Shown one piece after another: positions 7,837 to 18,735 of a stretch of 64,000 nucleotides of DNA. The DNA comes from Marinobacter salexigens (GTDB lineage: Bacteria; Pseudomonadota; Gammaproteobacteria; Pseudomonadales; Oleiphilaceae), in the NCBI RefSeq assembly GCF_002806945.1, contig NZ_NIHC01000008.1, positions 1 through 64,000 of the forward strand, read 5' to 3'. Positions within the stretch are counted from its first letter, which is position 1. Each line of letters starts with the position of its first letter. The notes under the pieces were generated by a model. It saw only the letters and a program-made list of their open reading frames with translations, was not told the DNA's origin and searched no databases. The position numbers were made by a program, and so were the translations under genes.

Positions 7837-10800
7837 CTCGGTTTGGCTCTTCGCGTGGTTTTATTCTGGAAACCACTTCCCTTGACCCGAATCTCTTGAC
7901 GCTTTACGTACCTTCGGCGGATCCGGATGTGGATCGGATTCCAAACCTAAGAGCGGCATTGCAGGAGTCGGCCAACTTTCATGATCAAAGTTTTTTTCTT
8001 CAGTTGGTCAAGATAGGCAAAGACAGCGGAAGGCTTGAAGGTGAAATAAATGCTGCTATTGCCCATGTGCAGGGTGACAGTGGGAAGTATGCCTTTTTGT
8101 TGTGGAACCACAATGATGGCCGTCCCGCGCTTTGGCTAAGGAGAGATGCGGAGTGGAAGCAGACTGCGGGCACAACTATTCTGCGCCATTTGGCAACTTC
8201 CGAGATCACAACCTATCGGGACAGTCTCATCACGGTCGGAGAGTTACCGGAGCCAAGTCTTGTTTTTAAAGGCGTGGAAATATTGCTGGCGGGCAGACAT
8301 TTGGTCTACCACGCGAAGGAGAGAGACTTTGCGACTATTGATTTCTTCCTTGATCTGCGCCGCGGCGTGTTTCGCTTTGAAGGCTTTGCCGAAGTTGATC
8401 TGTTTGCAGACCGGGTTATTTCCCAAGCCTTTTTTTGTGGCGATTATGTGGAAGGTAACCCTTACTCTCGCCCATTTGGGCTGCGGTCCCGTCGCGACCT
8501 AGTTCAGATTTTCGATCAGGATAAGATCGGCGCACTGTATGGGGCGGCGGCGGGCCTTGGCTTCCTTGTGCGAGGTGAGTGGGACGTTTTTCCATATGAC
8601 AAGATTTCGTGGGACCTGCGTCGTTCCAGCCGAGAGATTCAGAAACGCTCCAAGATTGAACTGATAGAACCAGTAGGAACCGAAAAGTCCCATATTGATT
8701 TGCCAGTTAATCAGCACGATACACTTGGGAACAGTATCTGTCTGCAGGTAGGTAAACCTGGCCAATCCCTGCGCTTTGTCAGAGCGCCTCAGCAACTCTT
8801 TCACGATCGTGGGAACCTGGACGTGGGTGCTCCTTCGTGGGGGGTGGCTGGCAGCGGTAGTGTGATTATGCTCGAGGGCGAGTTCCCGATTTCGCCTCTA
8901 AGTGGGGGGGGCCGGGAAACTGTTCGTACTCAGGCACGGCGCCTAAAACTTGGAGTTTCGAATACTGAGGTCGTCAGTGTCGAAGAGAGAGGCGTACCGG
9001 TAGCAGCGCTTCATTTCATCGGTGAGGCCACAGATAAAGGCTCTGCCTCAATCGCTTCTGCGAACGAGCAGCCCGCCTTTATGCGGCGTTCGATTCTCCA
9101 TTTCAGCAAAGAACTTGAGCTCGAACCCGAAGAAGTCGAGGATTTTAAGACGGGAGAACTGCTCAGTGCATCAGTTCCGACCATTTGGGCGCATATTGTG
9201 CCAGTTTCCCCAGACGGAAGGTTAATTGGCCAAGGGCAGGCAGCTACCGAACAAGGGTGGCGTGTTTCTTCACAAGCCGACGAGATGGCCCAATTCGGTC
9301 CTGACCAAAATCTTTCGATAGCCAATGCCTCCAAGACGCTCGACTATCAACTGGATGATGAGCCGGACGCTGCGCTTGCGGCACGTAAAGTGTTGTTTGT
9401 AAGCGGCGCGGACGCAAGTGCAAGATCGGGTGGTTCATTCAAAAATGGCTCACCTGCCCCAAGAATCGAAGACCCTGTGGTGTTGCTGAATGAAACGCTC
9501 TCCCGCTACCGCCTACAGCAGAGAACCAAAGACAAACAGCGGATCACGGAAATACGGGGCGCCCAAGGCGTCGCTGTCACACCTCAAGGGTTTGAGCTAG
9601 ATAGGCAGTCCGGTAAAGAAGTGGTGTCGCTCGCCAAGAGCGTAAATGTCAAAAATGAAGAAAAGAAATTTTCGCTGAAGTTCAGGGACTCTGGTTTCAG
9701 AAGCCTGATGCGCCAGAACCAATTCTTCCTGGTAGTACCTGCGAAATATGCTGATATATCAACTGGGATGGATGGATCCGAGTTATTTGATCTGGACCAA
9801 GAGATTCAAATTTCCGATTGGGGCTTCTCGCTTGATCTAGCGAGCGATCCCGGGGGAGTTTCGGCCCTCAGTTCCAATGCATCGAGGGATCCAATCTTGG
9901 TTGCGAAGTACAAAAAGGGGACCCTTCGTAACCTCCTGAACGACGAGGAAACATGGGATAACTATAGCCAGGAGAGTCGATTCCCTTCTGACAAATTGGC
10001 ATCTACGAAAGCAACTATCAGGAACTGGATTGCCGAGGTTGACGAGAGCGCACCCTCGATTGGCATTAACGATACTCAAGGAAAGGTTGATTATTATCGA
10101 TACATTCGTCGCATTCTTGATGCACCCGACTGGGTCGGCACTTTACTGATCTATCCGCAAGTTGATCTGGACAATATGCCTGAGGGTCTGGCAGGTCTTG
10201 CATCAGGGATGAAATTGGACCGCTTCCGCGCACACCATGTCGGCTTCAACCAAAATAAGATCACGCAGGTAAAGGGTCTCCCCTCAATGAGGCCCAGCAG
10301 TTTCTTTGGGCTTGTCTCTTACTCTGACGATAGTTCGCTGGAACAAAACTTTTCCTTCAAGGTGCCTGAATTGAAGGTGTTGTTTGGCAACTCGGAAGTG
10401 AAGGGATTTGATTGCCTTCTCAAGGTAAAGCTCGCCGAGTGGTTCGGGGAAGAGTCGACCTTTAATAATGGCGGAGCGGTGCCCAAAGGTTTGCAAACAA
10501 CCGGTAATAAAGCTCAAACCCTTTGGATCAGGGGACGCTACGAATCTCTGATTACGAATGGCCAAAAGATCAACACGTACAGCTTTATTCATGATCGCCC
10601 AATCTACCTTATCGATCGCCCGGATGAGGACTATGAAAACAATGACGGGAGGTTTTTCCAGGAACTGACCATCAGCAAACTGGAATTCAAAACACATAAG
10701 GTCGAAGACCAAAGCGGAGGGAAGCGCAAAGTTTCGAGTAAGATCGTTATTGACGCAGATGCCAAATTCAAGAAGCTATCCCTGGCCGGCATCTCGGATA

Positions 10801-13800
10801 TCCTAAATTTCGAATCGATCGAAATGAACGGCTTATCACTGGACTTTGACGGGCTGTTCGAAAAAAGCAAAGACGGTACATGGTCGGGCGGTATTCTTGC
10901 GTGGCCCAAGGATTTGAACTTTGATGCGATTGCCATTGACGCAAACTTTCCAAAGCTTCGAAAAAACGGTCTGCTTGCTAATTTCCCCCTCAAATTCGAA
11001 AGATTTCATCTCTTCAAAGGCTTGAGTCTTCCCGAAGTTGGTTATTCGAACTTTGGCAATGACAAACAAGGCAAGATCAATTTCGGTCTTCAATTCAGGC
11101 TAGATCTTGGGAGCCTGGGCCGCCTGATAGGTTTTGACTCGTCTCTCGTGGCCGATTTGATGGTGGGATGGAAGTCCGGGGATGATCCTGGTTTTGCCGT
11201 GGGTTTGCGCTTTCCTGACAATGGGGGACGCCGCCTTGATATGTCGATTGGCCCGGTCAAGTTCACCGCAGGCTATTTCGATATGTTTGAGGGAGATGAA
11301 GGCAGCAGTCGTTTCATTGCTCTCACCGATTTCAGGATGGACATCAATGGCTTCAAACTTCCACCCGAAGGTGTAACGTCCGGGATCTTGCTGACCCCGG
11401 CAACAGGCCAAAATTCTGAGGAGCTGAATCAACAATCTAATGAAGGAGCGAACCGGTCATATTTAGAATCGATGGGGTGGCTTGCAGGTTTTACGGCTGA
11501 GAAAGTCGCCTTTTTCGAGAAATTTGGCCTGTTTGTTTCACAAAATTTCAGGTACACGGGTTTAAAGCAAACAGCCAAAGATGTGTACAAAGATGTTGAG
11601 GAAATCATCAAACTCAAGCTGGGGGAAAGAAAAGAAGGTGAGAGCGATTCGGAGTATCGAAAGAGGATAAAGGCAGAAGTAAGAGAATACCGAGGTAATA
11701 TCAATACTCGTCTCAGATACGACACCAATTCTGAATGGTTCATAGGTGCTGGGGCGGAGTTCCCCGACAAGTTTATAACAGCCCATGCAGTATACAACCC
11801 ACCGAAGCTCTATGGCGGTGAGGCCAGCGTCAAAGACCTGGCCAGCCTGTCGGTTATGTATCAGCAAACAACACCTCGTTTGGGCGTCTACACCGCCACG
11901 TTAAAGTTTGCCGAGGAGATCAGGCGCTTTTCTGTGGGGGCCGTCACCATCCAGCTCCCGTGGGTGGTGATGAAGATGGATACCGATGGCGGCTATCTAG
12001 TCAATGTAGGTCTTAATCTTGATGACCTCACCGATTATTCGAATGCTGGCGCGGCGGAGTTCGGGGTTTTCACCGGCAGCGCCGGTGTAGCCTATGGAAA
12101 GATCAGTGGTTCGGCCCTTCGAGATGTGCCTTTGCTTCGAAAGACAAAGAGTGGGGCCAAGACAGCACTGCCTGTCTATACGCCTGTCACGCGGCTTACC
12201 CTCTCGGGCAAGTTCGGAATTGGCCGTAGCCTTGACGAATGGCCCATGTTCCACGGCGGTGCGCATGTCAGTGTTTATGGCATTCTTTCGGGTACCTGGG
12301 GCAAGTTCAACACGATTGAATTGAAAGGACGAGTTGACGAAAAGAAGATAGAGGAGATAAGCCGCGCTTTACGTCCGCACTACCATAAGTACTGGGCCGA
12401 GCTTGGAATCTTGGCCGAAATCTGGGGAGTTATCGACTTTAGCGTCACTCGCTTTGGCGTCAACGCGCGGGCGCTGATCGCCTATGGTGTGGTTTTCGAG
12501 ACGCTCAGAGGCACCACCGCTTATGCACGAGCATTGATTCAGGTATCAATTCGCTGGGTTTTATTTCGGATCAAGGTTTTCGGTAGGAAGATCGAGGTGG
12601 CCATCCGTCTGAAGTTCGAACGGGAATTCCGAAAAACCTACGTTCTCGCGCGTCCGAAGTCCGATATATCCTATGATGAATATTTCGTCACTACTGGTGG
12701 CGCCCAGGGACTGCGTGCGCTCAACGCCACTGAGGCCGAAGATTTGGGCTCTGTGGACTCGGTGACCTTCGACCCTGACCAGAGCCCTCCGGATAGCCCC
12801 CAAAAAACAGTTGAAGTCCTACCGCAGTTCGATTACGTCCGGAATGATACGGGCAATATCGTCGCAGTGCCGGTTTTGAATTTGCTCTATGGTGAGCCAC
12901 CGGAATCAGATGACCCGGACACTGGATCCTTCAAGAACCTACTTGAGTTCATCGTCGACTGGTCGTTCAATTCTCTGAAAATCAACGAACTGTTGTCGGA
13001 TGGCAGCGATCAATTTCAATCGGGAAAAATCAGCAAAGCCAAGGTCAAAGCCTGCGCCGAAGCGGTAGCGGCTCTCAGGATGCCAGGTGACCGTGGTGAA
13101 TGGTCGGCCAGCAATGCCAAGGCACATCTTACTACCGCCTTCCGCTTTGACTACCTCAATCCGGAAACCTTGCCCGAAGAATTTGAAGAAGAGCCACGCG
13201 GTGCAACGGTCTTCTTTACACCCCAAGAAATGAAGGCGTTCCGTATCGCAGAAAATGATGTGGAGACCCCGATCCCGTCCTTCGCAAATCGATCAGTGCC
13301 GAGCACGTTTGTCGAAGACCTAGACAAACTTTTTGACTTTCGCCGTATTCAGGTTCGAGAGGGCGACGAATTCCCTGGCACTAACAGCGTGCGCGAGGGA
13401 GCAACAAGTCTTTTAGAGGATTATCTGTTTGAAGAATATCTCGAGAGCATTTTGAAGGCCGCTTGGGCGATTCTGAGCGAGAAACTGCCGGGCCTTGAAA
13501 TGCCCGATGGCATAACCCTCCCTGAGCTGAAACGCAAAATGCTCAGTTTGGCATCAGGTGTTTCCATGCGGGTAAACCAGCAGTTCTTCTCTGGCAACAG
13601 AGTTCCAGAGTACGCGATGGATCTTCCCGAAGGCAAAGAGCTTACCGACCCGGACCAGTCGACCAAGGCGCTTCCATCGGCACGGCTCATCGAAATTGGA
13701 ATTGATCCGGATGCTTTGCCTAAAGCACTTGTGCTGACTTTTGACCAGTCACGAATCGTTTTCAAAACGGACGAGGACGCCGCAGGCCAAATCCGGGATT

Positions 13801-16800
13801 TACTCAAACAACCAGTCGACTTTGGCAAAATAGAACCTGGGCGTAAGCTTCCTTTTGTCAAGGGGCCGAAGGAGGCATTACCGCTTACTGAAAAAGTCTC
13901 GATTGAAGGCAAGGGCATCAATTTACATATATTGCCGGATGTTCTGAAAACAAAAACGAATTATTTTCTGGACAGATATCAACCAAAGGAGCGCGATAAA
14001 GGGATGCCCAGAGAATCCCTTCCCTTCAAGCAGGTAGTATTAATCAAAATCCCGCTTCTGCCGGTGGATGGGGCCCAAGACCTTTATCAAATCGACCGCA
14101 TGCCAGAGGACAGTCGGCGGGCGTTGGGCCTCATACATAAGGCCCAGGGGGCAGAAGAGGTGGACTTTGGCAACCCGGACATGGGCTATACGTTCCTGAG
14201 GAATGTCGGCGACAACAATGACGCCTTTGATGAGATCAACTGTAATATGGAGCAGTCTTTCATCTTAAGGACAAACCTTTCTACAGATCCCAACCCAACC
14301 GATATCCCCACCCCACGCCTTTTTGAGCAGTCCGAACCCGACATTATGGTTCGTAAGTTTTTTAGTCAGAGAGAGCGTCAAAAGGCCCTTTCCATTCTTG
14401 CGGATGCCGCTGAAACAAACAGCGGCGGCTATATGTTGCGCCTCAAAGGGTTTGAAGAGTCGGAAAAGCAGGAAATCACGATGATGATCGTGTTGCCGGA
14501 GTTACGGGAAACCAGTCCACTGCCGCTTTATGTCCAGGCGATCAATGCAGGAGTGACGGTTTCTGCGGAGGCACCATTGATGCTTCGTGAGGTTGGTGAG
14601 AAGGTCGTGGCTCTCGGAGCTCCCGGTGTCCTGGAACTGGAGGTTAAGAGGCCCAACCCTGAAAATCGATTCAAATCACTCAATCTACCTGGACTTCGCG
14701 TGTCACGTGCAGAAGCTTTGCGCGAGCGCCTTGAGTCCGTTGGTGTTATGAAGGTCGCAAACAATTCAGCCGTCTTTGAGCAATTTCAGTATAGCAACGC
14801 GGCTGAGCGACTCCTGGAGGCTGCTGGTGGTAAGGAGGTGAATCTCTCGGCGCGCTACAACCTCTTGGCGGTATCCATAGAGGGAAACGAGTTCTATGAG
14901 GGCCGTCCGGCAGAACTCGACCTGCCAGTGACGCCCGTGGTCGATGAGGTCGATTCCGATAAATGGGCCTATTCCTGGTCGGTTTCGGCCGCGCGGCTCG
15001 TTAAGCCGAACCAAGCACAAAGTCGCGATCTCGTTCGCGACCCCGACCATCATTTCGTGTATGGCGCGATTGGCACCAAAATGAAAGTGAAAACCCAGTT
15101 TCGCGACATCATGGGCTACAACGCCCCTGGCGGTGAACAAACAGCGGATTTAATACCGCTTTACTATGATCCGCTCCTTGCTCCCGGTGCTTTGGCGGGC
15201 ATGACGTCCTCCCATGACGTTGCGAACAAAAAGCTGGTTTATTCGCTTACCTTTGATGGTTCGCAATTAGTTTCACTAGCAGATCAGGGGGGACTGAGCC
15301 TGTCAGCCGAGGAGGCGAGGCAGAATTTGAAAAACCGGGCGGCTGACATTATGCGCTGTATGCAGCAAATGCGCGATACGGGCACCCATTATGACTTGTT
15401 TTGCACCCTCGGCTTCACAGGCGGAGAGAACAAACGTCTTTCTGCTTCTGACCGGAAGAGAGTCTACAGCTTCCTCAAGAGGTGTTATCAGGCGGTGCGC
15501 GACGGGGCGACAAACTTTACCGATCGTGTAGAACTGGAATTCTCTCTGTCCGGGAAACCACCAGCAGAAGGTTTTGCACTGTATCGTACCGAACTCGTTA
15601 TCTCTCGAAACGCGAATGAAGTACATGACGGCTTGCAGGGCGATGACAACACTGCAAACCTCAAAAAAAGTGAGGTCTTGGAAAAACGTATTGAATTACC
15701 GCTTACTGATGAGCCCGATACGCATGATAAGGTTGGGCGTTCGAAGGAAGAGCGATTGGCAGAGGCAGTCACTGCCTTCACCTCCCGCGGGGGACGCCCA
15801 AAGATTGTTGCTGCCCACACTGAGGATGCGCGTGGCAGGACCCTTATCTATATCCTTGACGCCAAGATTCTTGAGTTGACTCCGAGCCGGGCCGCAGCCG
15901 CGGAGCCTGCGGCCTATGCAGCATTCGAGCCGTTGGCAACCCAAACAAGGTCCGAGGCAGAGGCAGATTTCTGGGACTGGTTGGAGAAAAAGCGCGGGCC
16001 TAAAGCCAACGAAATTTTTGGAAAGGTCACCATCAGCAACTTTGATATGGATACGGCATTTCGAGGGCTACTGAACGAGATTGATTTCTACAATGCTCCA
16101 GATCAGTGCGCCGTCCTCCTGCGAAATAACGAATCAGTCATGGCTGGGTTGGTAGAAGATTTGGCAAGAGCCAGAGCCCAATTGGCAGACAGTTTAGCGA
16201 AGCGCCATGAACCCATTTACCAGGACGATGAAGATGCGGCCGAAATTCATGCGGCGAAAAAGGTACTTGAAGATAACCTTTCGAACAGCCTTAAGAGGCG
16301 AATAAGCCGATTTTATGGCCTAGACACTATTCTGGTCGTTCCTCTAGCTTATGAAAGGTTACCGAAAGGTGCGGAAAATAGCTTCTGTCTCTATGGCAGT
16401 GTTAAGCATTCGGCCCAGGAGGGCAACTTCCTACCAGCTGCCATCCGTCGCAGCGGTACAAACGGACACTTGTGCATTCAGTTTGATGTAGCGAATGCAG
16501 GAGCGTCCCGTTCTGTCAATAGCTCACTCTCCTTCAACATTGAATATGTGCGGGTAAATTTAGGGGAGGGTGATGTAGGGTCGATTGACCCTGATGATAC
16601 GCGTTGGCTCAAGCTATTCACGCCCACACGGATTCCTTTAGCCCAGGACAAGCCAGCCAATATTCCAGTTCTGTTCAAGAGCCTGGTGATCCCCCCTAGC
16701 GTATCAGTTTTGGATTCGTCGGAGCTGGAGGGCGACTCAGCCAAGAGCCTGAAGACCTGGTCACTGGTCATCGACGTTGAGCGTAAAGACCAAGTGGCTC

Positions 16801-17882
16801 AGGACGATACCTATCTCGATGTCGACTATAACACCCGCCCGGACGAGATAAAGGCTGCCCTGAATACGAAACGGCGCAGTGCCCTGTCCGTCCTCTATGA
16901 GTTCAGTGAGCTTTCGGGTAAACGAAATTCAGAATCTGGTGGCGTTGAAGTGGATGACGGCCTTTGGATTGAGGCCCTAGCGTATTGGGCCAAGACACTT
17001 GCCGAACTGTTGGTGCCATTAAAAGTTTCCCCAGCTTCCCAATTAGAAAACCCCGCAGAGGTGCACCAGAGTTATTTGCTTAGCACCAAAAACGACAAGC
17101 CTGATGTTGCCGATCGTAAGTCGACCACCTTACTGATGAAGAAGGGAGAATGGAAGAGGGGCCGCTTGGACTTCAAGTTGGAACGGATCAACCTGAACAA
17201 GGGCATCGATAACGATGCTAGGTCAGATAACAGAGGCGGTGGACTTGCCAGAGTAATCAGCGAATATGATCCTGAAATGCGGTATCAGGGCAACAGGATC
17301 ACGATTCGCGGTCTCAGCTTGATGCTGCTAGAAAACGCTTGGCCCCGTGTGTGGGTGAAGCGCAATCAAAATCTAGGTGAATCGTACGGGTTGAAGACCA
17401 ATAAGAAATTTACCTACAGTAGCAGTGAAGTCCGCACGAGCGACCGCTACACGCCGAGTATTCTGGTCGAAGAACCTGTGTCAATCAGCGGTTCGACATT
17501 GGGAGATGCTCTTTTAAAGTTTATGAAGGAGCGACTCTTTGATGATTTGATTAGACAAGATTTGCGTGAAGATTCGAAGCTTTGGCCGACCATGGACCTT
17601 TTGTGGTCTTACGAGTCCGGTGTGTTGGATGCGTTGAAGGTAAAACACCCTGAATTAGGCCTCTTCAAGCCTGAACCAATTGCACGGTCGACAGCGATTC
17701 AGACTGGCGGGAACCTTAAACCGATCGCAGATGCAGTCGACGCGAGTGTTAACGCCTGGCTCCAAAAAAACCCGCAAGCGGCAAATCGTGGGCGTATTGA
17801 ACTTCGCATGACCATATTCTCGCGCTTACTAAAAACGGAGAAGCAACTGTTGCGTATCGAGAAAATTCAATTCTCTCTGTAG
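7824..17882 (+). CDS. Giant 3,352-residue protein of unknown function
   Basis: This is a single uninterrupted frame of 10 kb with ATG 7824 inside the end of the lipoprotein gene. There is no signal peptide, no convincing membrane helix and no family I recognise. The middle (about residues 950-1620) has strongly alternating polar/hydrophobic segments and many Gly/Asp turns (FDSSLVADLMVGWKSGDDPG, GPVKFTAGYFDMFEGDEGSS, VSIRWVLFRIKVFGRKIEVA), which read as long beta-sheet or shell-like folds. Helical acidic stretches lie near 1350 and around 2800. There is no RHS/YD pattern, haemagglutinin repeat, RTX nonapeptide, kinase or protease motif. Such length without a stop or frameshift in an otherwise decaying island implies selection. 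Possible roles are a secreted or surface machine component or a very large toxin-like effector; these are guesses. Confidence 0.8.
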   Translation: MVALTRFGSSRGFILETTSLDPNLLTLYVPSADPDVDRIPNLRAALQESANFHDQSFFLQLVKIGKDSGRLEGEINAAIAHVQGDSGKYAFLLWNHNDGRPALWLRRDAEWKQTAGTTILRHLATSEITTYRDSLITVGELPEPSLVFKGVEILLAGRHLVYHAKERDFATIDFFLDLRRGVFRFEGFAEVDLFADRVISQAFFCGDYVEGNPYSRPFGLRSRRDLVQIFDQDKIGALYGAAAGLGFLVRGEWDVFPYDKISWDLRRSSREIQKRSKIELIEPVGTEKSHIDLPVNQHDTLGNSICLQVGKPGQSLRFVRAPQQLFHDRGNLDVGAPSWGVAGSGSVIMLEGEFPISPLSGGGRETVRTQARRLKLGVSNTEVVSVEERGVPVAALHFIGEATDKGSASIASANEQPAFMRRSILHFSKELELEPEEVEDFKTGELLSASVPTIWAHIVPVSPDGRLIGQGQAATEQGWRVSSQADEMAQFGPDQNLSIANASKTLDYQLDDEPDAALAARKVLFVSGADASARSGGSFKNGSPAPRIEDPVVLLNETLSRYRLQQRTKDKQRITEIRGAQGVAVTPQGFELDRQSGKEVVSLAKSVNVKNEEKKFSLKFRDSGFRSLMRQNQFFLVVPAKYADISTGMDGSELFDLDQEIQISDWGFSLDLASDPGGVSALSSNASRDPILVAKYKKGTLRNLLNDEETWDNYSQESRFPSDKLASTKATIRNWIAEVDESAPSIGINDTQGKVDYYRYIRRILDAPDWVGTLLIYPQVDLDNMPEGLAGLASGMKLDRFRAHHVGFNQNKITQVKGLPSMRPSSFFGLVSYSDDSSLEQNFSFKVPELKVLFGNSEVKGFDCLLKVKLAEWFGEESTFNNGGAVPKGLQTTGNKAQTLWIRGRYESLITNGQKINTYSFIHDRPIYLIDRPDEDYENNDGRFFQELTISKLEFKTHKVEDQSGGKRKVSSKIVIDADAKFKKLSLAGISDILNFESIEMNGLSLDFDGLFEKSKDGTWSGGILAWPKDLNFDAIAIDANFPKLRKNGLLANFPLKFERFHLFKGLSLPEVGYSNFGNDKQGKINFGLQFRLDLGSLGRLIGFDSSLVADLMVGWKSGDDPGFAVGLRFPDNGGRRLDMSIGPVKFTAGYFDMFEGDEGSSRFIALTDFRMDINGFKLPPEGVTSGILLTPATGQNSEELNQQSNEGANRSYLESMGWLAGFTAEKVAFFEKFGLFVSQNFRYTGLKQTAKDVYKDVEEIIKLKLGERKEGESDSEYRKRIKAEVREYRGNINTRLRYDTNSEWFIGAGAEFPDKFITAHAVYNPPKLYGGEASVKDLASLSVMYQQTTPRLGVYTATLKFAEEIRRFSVGAVTIQLPWVVMKMDTDGGYLVNVGLNLDDLTDYSNAGAAEFGVFTGSAGVAYGKISGSALRDVPLLRKTKSGAKTALPVYTPVTRLTLSGKFGIGRSLDEWPMFHGGAHVSVYGILSGTWGKFNTIELKGRVDEKKIEEISRALRPHYHKYWAELGILAEIWGVIDFSVTRFGVNARALIAYGVVFETLRGTTAYARALIQVSIRWVLFRIKVFGRKIEVAIRLKFEREFRKTYVLARPKSDISYDEYFVTTGGAQGLRALNATEAEDLGSVDSVTFDPDQSPPDSPQKTVEVLPQFDYVRNDTGNIVAVPVLNLLYGEPPESDDPDTGSFKNLLEFIVDWSFNSLKINELLSDGSDQFQSGKISKAKVKACAEAVAALRMPGDRGEWSASNAKAHLTTAFRFDYLNPETLPEEFEEEPRGATVFFTPQEMKAFRIAENDVETPIPSFANRSVPSTFVEDLDKLFDFRRIQVREGDEFPGTNSVREGATSLLEDYLFEEYLESILKAAWAILSEKLPGLEMPDGITLPELKRKMLSLASGVSMRVNQQFFSGNRVPEYAMDLPEGKELTDPDQSTKALPSARLIEIGIDPDALPKALVLTFDQSRIVFKTDEDAAGQIRDLLKQPVDFGKIEPGRKLPFVKGPKEALPLTEKVSIEGKGINLHILPDVLKTKTNYFLDRYQPKERDKGMPRESLPFKQVVLIKIPLLPVDGAQDLYQIDRMPEDSRRALGLIHKAQGAEEVDFGNPDMGYTFLRNVGDNNDAFDEINCNMEQSFILRTNLSTDPNPTDIPTPRLFEQSEPDIMVRKFFSQRERQKALSILADAAETNSGGYMLRLKGFEESEKQEITMMIVLPELRETSPLPLYVQAINAGVTVSAEAPLMLREVGEKVVALGAPGVLELEVKRPNPENRFKSLNLPGLRVSRAEALRERLESVGVMKVANNSAVFEQFQYSNAAERLLEAAGGKEVNLSARYNLLAVSIEGNEFYEGRPAELDLPVTPVVDEVDSDKWAYSWSVSAARLVKPNQAQSRDLVRDPDHHFVYGAIGTKMKVKTQFRDIMGYNAPGGEQTADLIPLYYDPLLAPGALAGMTSSHDVANKKLVYSLTFDGSQLVSLADQGGLSLSAEEARQNLKNRAADIMRCMQQMRDTGTHYDLFCTLGFTGGENKRLSASDRKRVYSFLKRCYQAVRDGATNFTDRVELEFSLSGKPPAEGFALYRTELVISRNANEVHDGLQGDDNTANLKKSEVLEKRIELPLTDEPDTHDKVGRSKEERLAEAVTAFTSRGGRPKIVAAHTEDARGRTLIYILDAKILELTPSRAAAAEPAAYAAFEPLATQTRSEAEADFWDWLEKKRGPKANEIFGKVTISNFDMDTAFRGLLNEIDFYNAPDQCAVLLRNNESVMAGLVEDLARARAQLADSLAKRHEPIYQDDEDAAEIHAAKKVLEDNLSNSLKRRISRFYGLDTILVVPLAYERLPKGAENSFCLYGSVKHSAQEGNFLPAAIRRSGTNGHLCIQFDVANAGASRSVNSSLSFNIEYVRVNLGEGDVGSIDPDDTRWLKLFTPTRIPLAQDKPANIPVLFKSLVIPPSVSVLDSSELEGDSAKSLKTWSLVIDVERKDQVAQDDTYLDVDYNTRPDEIKAALNTKRRSALSVLYEFSELSGKRNSESGGVEVDDGLWIEALAYWAKTLAELLVPLKVSPASQLENPAEVHQSYLLSTKNDKPDVADRKSTTLLMKKGEWKRGRLDFKLERINLNKGIDNDARSDNRGGGLARVISEYDPEMRYQGNRITIRGLSLMLLENAWPRVWVKRNQNLGESYGLKTNKKFTYSSSEVRTSDRYTPSILVEEPVSISGSTLGDALLKFMKERLFDDLIRQDLREDSKLWPTMDLLWSYESGVLDALKVKHPELGLFKPEPIARSTAIQTGGNLKPIADAVDASVNAWLQKNPQAANRGRIELRMTIFSRLLKTEKQLLRIEKIQFSL

Positions 17883-18054
17883 TCCCAGGAACGGAGCGGG
17901 ATTTTGAATTGTCTTGATGAAGCTAGGGGAGATACTTCTTTGATTTGGTTGGCGGTGAGATTCGTCAACTCGTTTCAGGTCGTAATATCGTACTTAGCCG
18001 CGTTGAACAATAAATTAGGACATTAAAATAATTCACCTGAAGGATGATTAAATC

Positions 18055-18450
18055 GTGTCAATTAAATTTGAGATTACTAGTCGAGAGAACGGTTTGGCAT
18101 TCGGTTATTTGACTTGGCTTGAGAAAGGCCTAAGATCTGGCGCTGTTAGTGGTCCATACGGGAAAAGAGAATTGCCCCACTATCTGTACCATGCTCCCAG
18201 GAGCGGACTGGTTGATAAGCTCTCTTCTAATTCAGCTTATTGTGATTCCCTTAATAAATGTTGGTTCCAGTACTTAGACCCCCAATTCTCCTCGGATCGG
18301 ACGGACTTAGGCATTCATCCAGATGGCAATAAGTCTGGAACTTTGGGCTGTATCGGGATAGTCGATGCAGACACTTCTGCATGGTACAACGCCTTTAAGG
18401 CTTTAGGGACGGAAGAGCATACTGTGGTGGAGGTGATCGATAACACTTAG
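18055..18450 (+). CDS. Small L,D-transpeptidase-like / peptidoglycan-active protein
   Basis: This 131-residue protein has a GTG start at 18055 after GAAGGATGATTAAATC. The key motif is LGIHPDGNKSGTLGCIGI: His88 and Cys99 in an H-x(n)-S/T-x-G-C-I-G arrangement like the catalytic His and Cys of YkuD-fold L,D-transpeptidases and of the compact DUF2778/Tlde1-type and DUF5675-type proteins. There is no signal peptide, so if it reaches peptidoglycan it needs another export route, or it acts as a delivered effector. It lies 172 bp after the giant gene on the same strand. No immunity-like gene follows. Family assignment rests on the motif alone. Confidence 0.5.
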   Translation: MSIKFEITSRENGLAFGYLTWLEKGLRSGAVSGPYGKRELPHYLYHAPRSGLVDKLSSNSAYCDSLNKCWFQYLDPQFSSDRTDLGIHPDGNKSGTLGCIGIVDADTSAWYNAFKALGTEEHTVVEVIDNT

Positions 18451-18735
18451 TTGGCTCGCTCTAAGGCCTATTTATTACTCCTCCACAAATAATGGGATCA
18501 GATTATTTTTCCAGATGAGAGAGTGTCGGACCCTTGCACTAGGGAGTTAGGGGCGACGGTTGGCTCTGGGATGAGGCGAGAACGCAAATACAACAGCTAA
18601 AGCATGCCGCTTATCAGCTTAGATTGTTCGGACATCTTAGCTAGGTTGATCGCTCAAGACAGCTGACTCCTCAGCTCATCAAATTCAGGGCTCGCTATAC
18701 CTCTTCAATTGTAAAGTCTGGGCTGTAGATGGCGG
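18451..18735. other. Gap without recognised gene
   Basis: Nothing convincing is seen between the transpeptidase-like gene and the peptide remnant that begins at 18736. The sequence is of mixed composition with stops in all frames. Confidence 0.3.
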
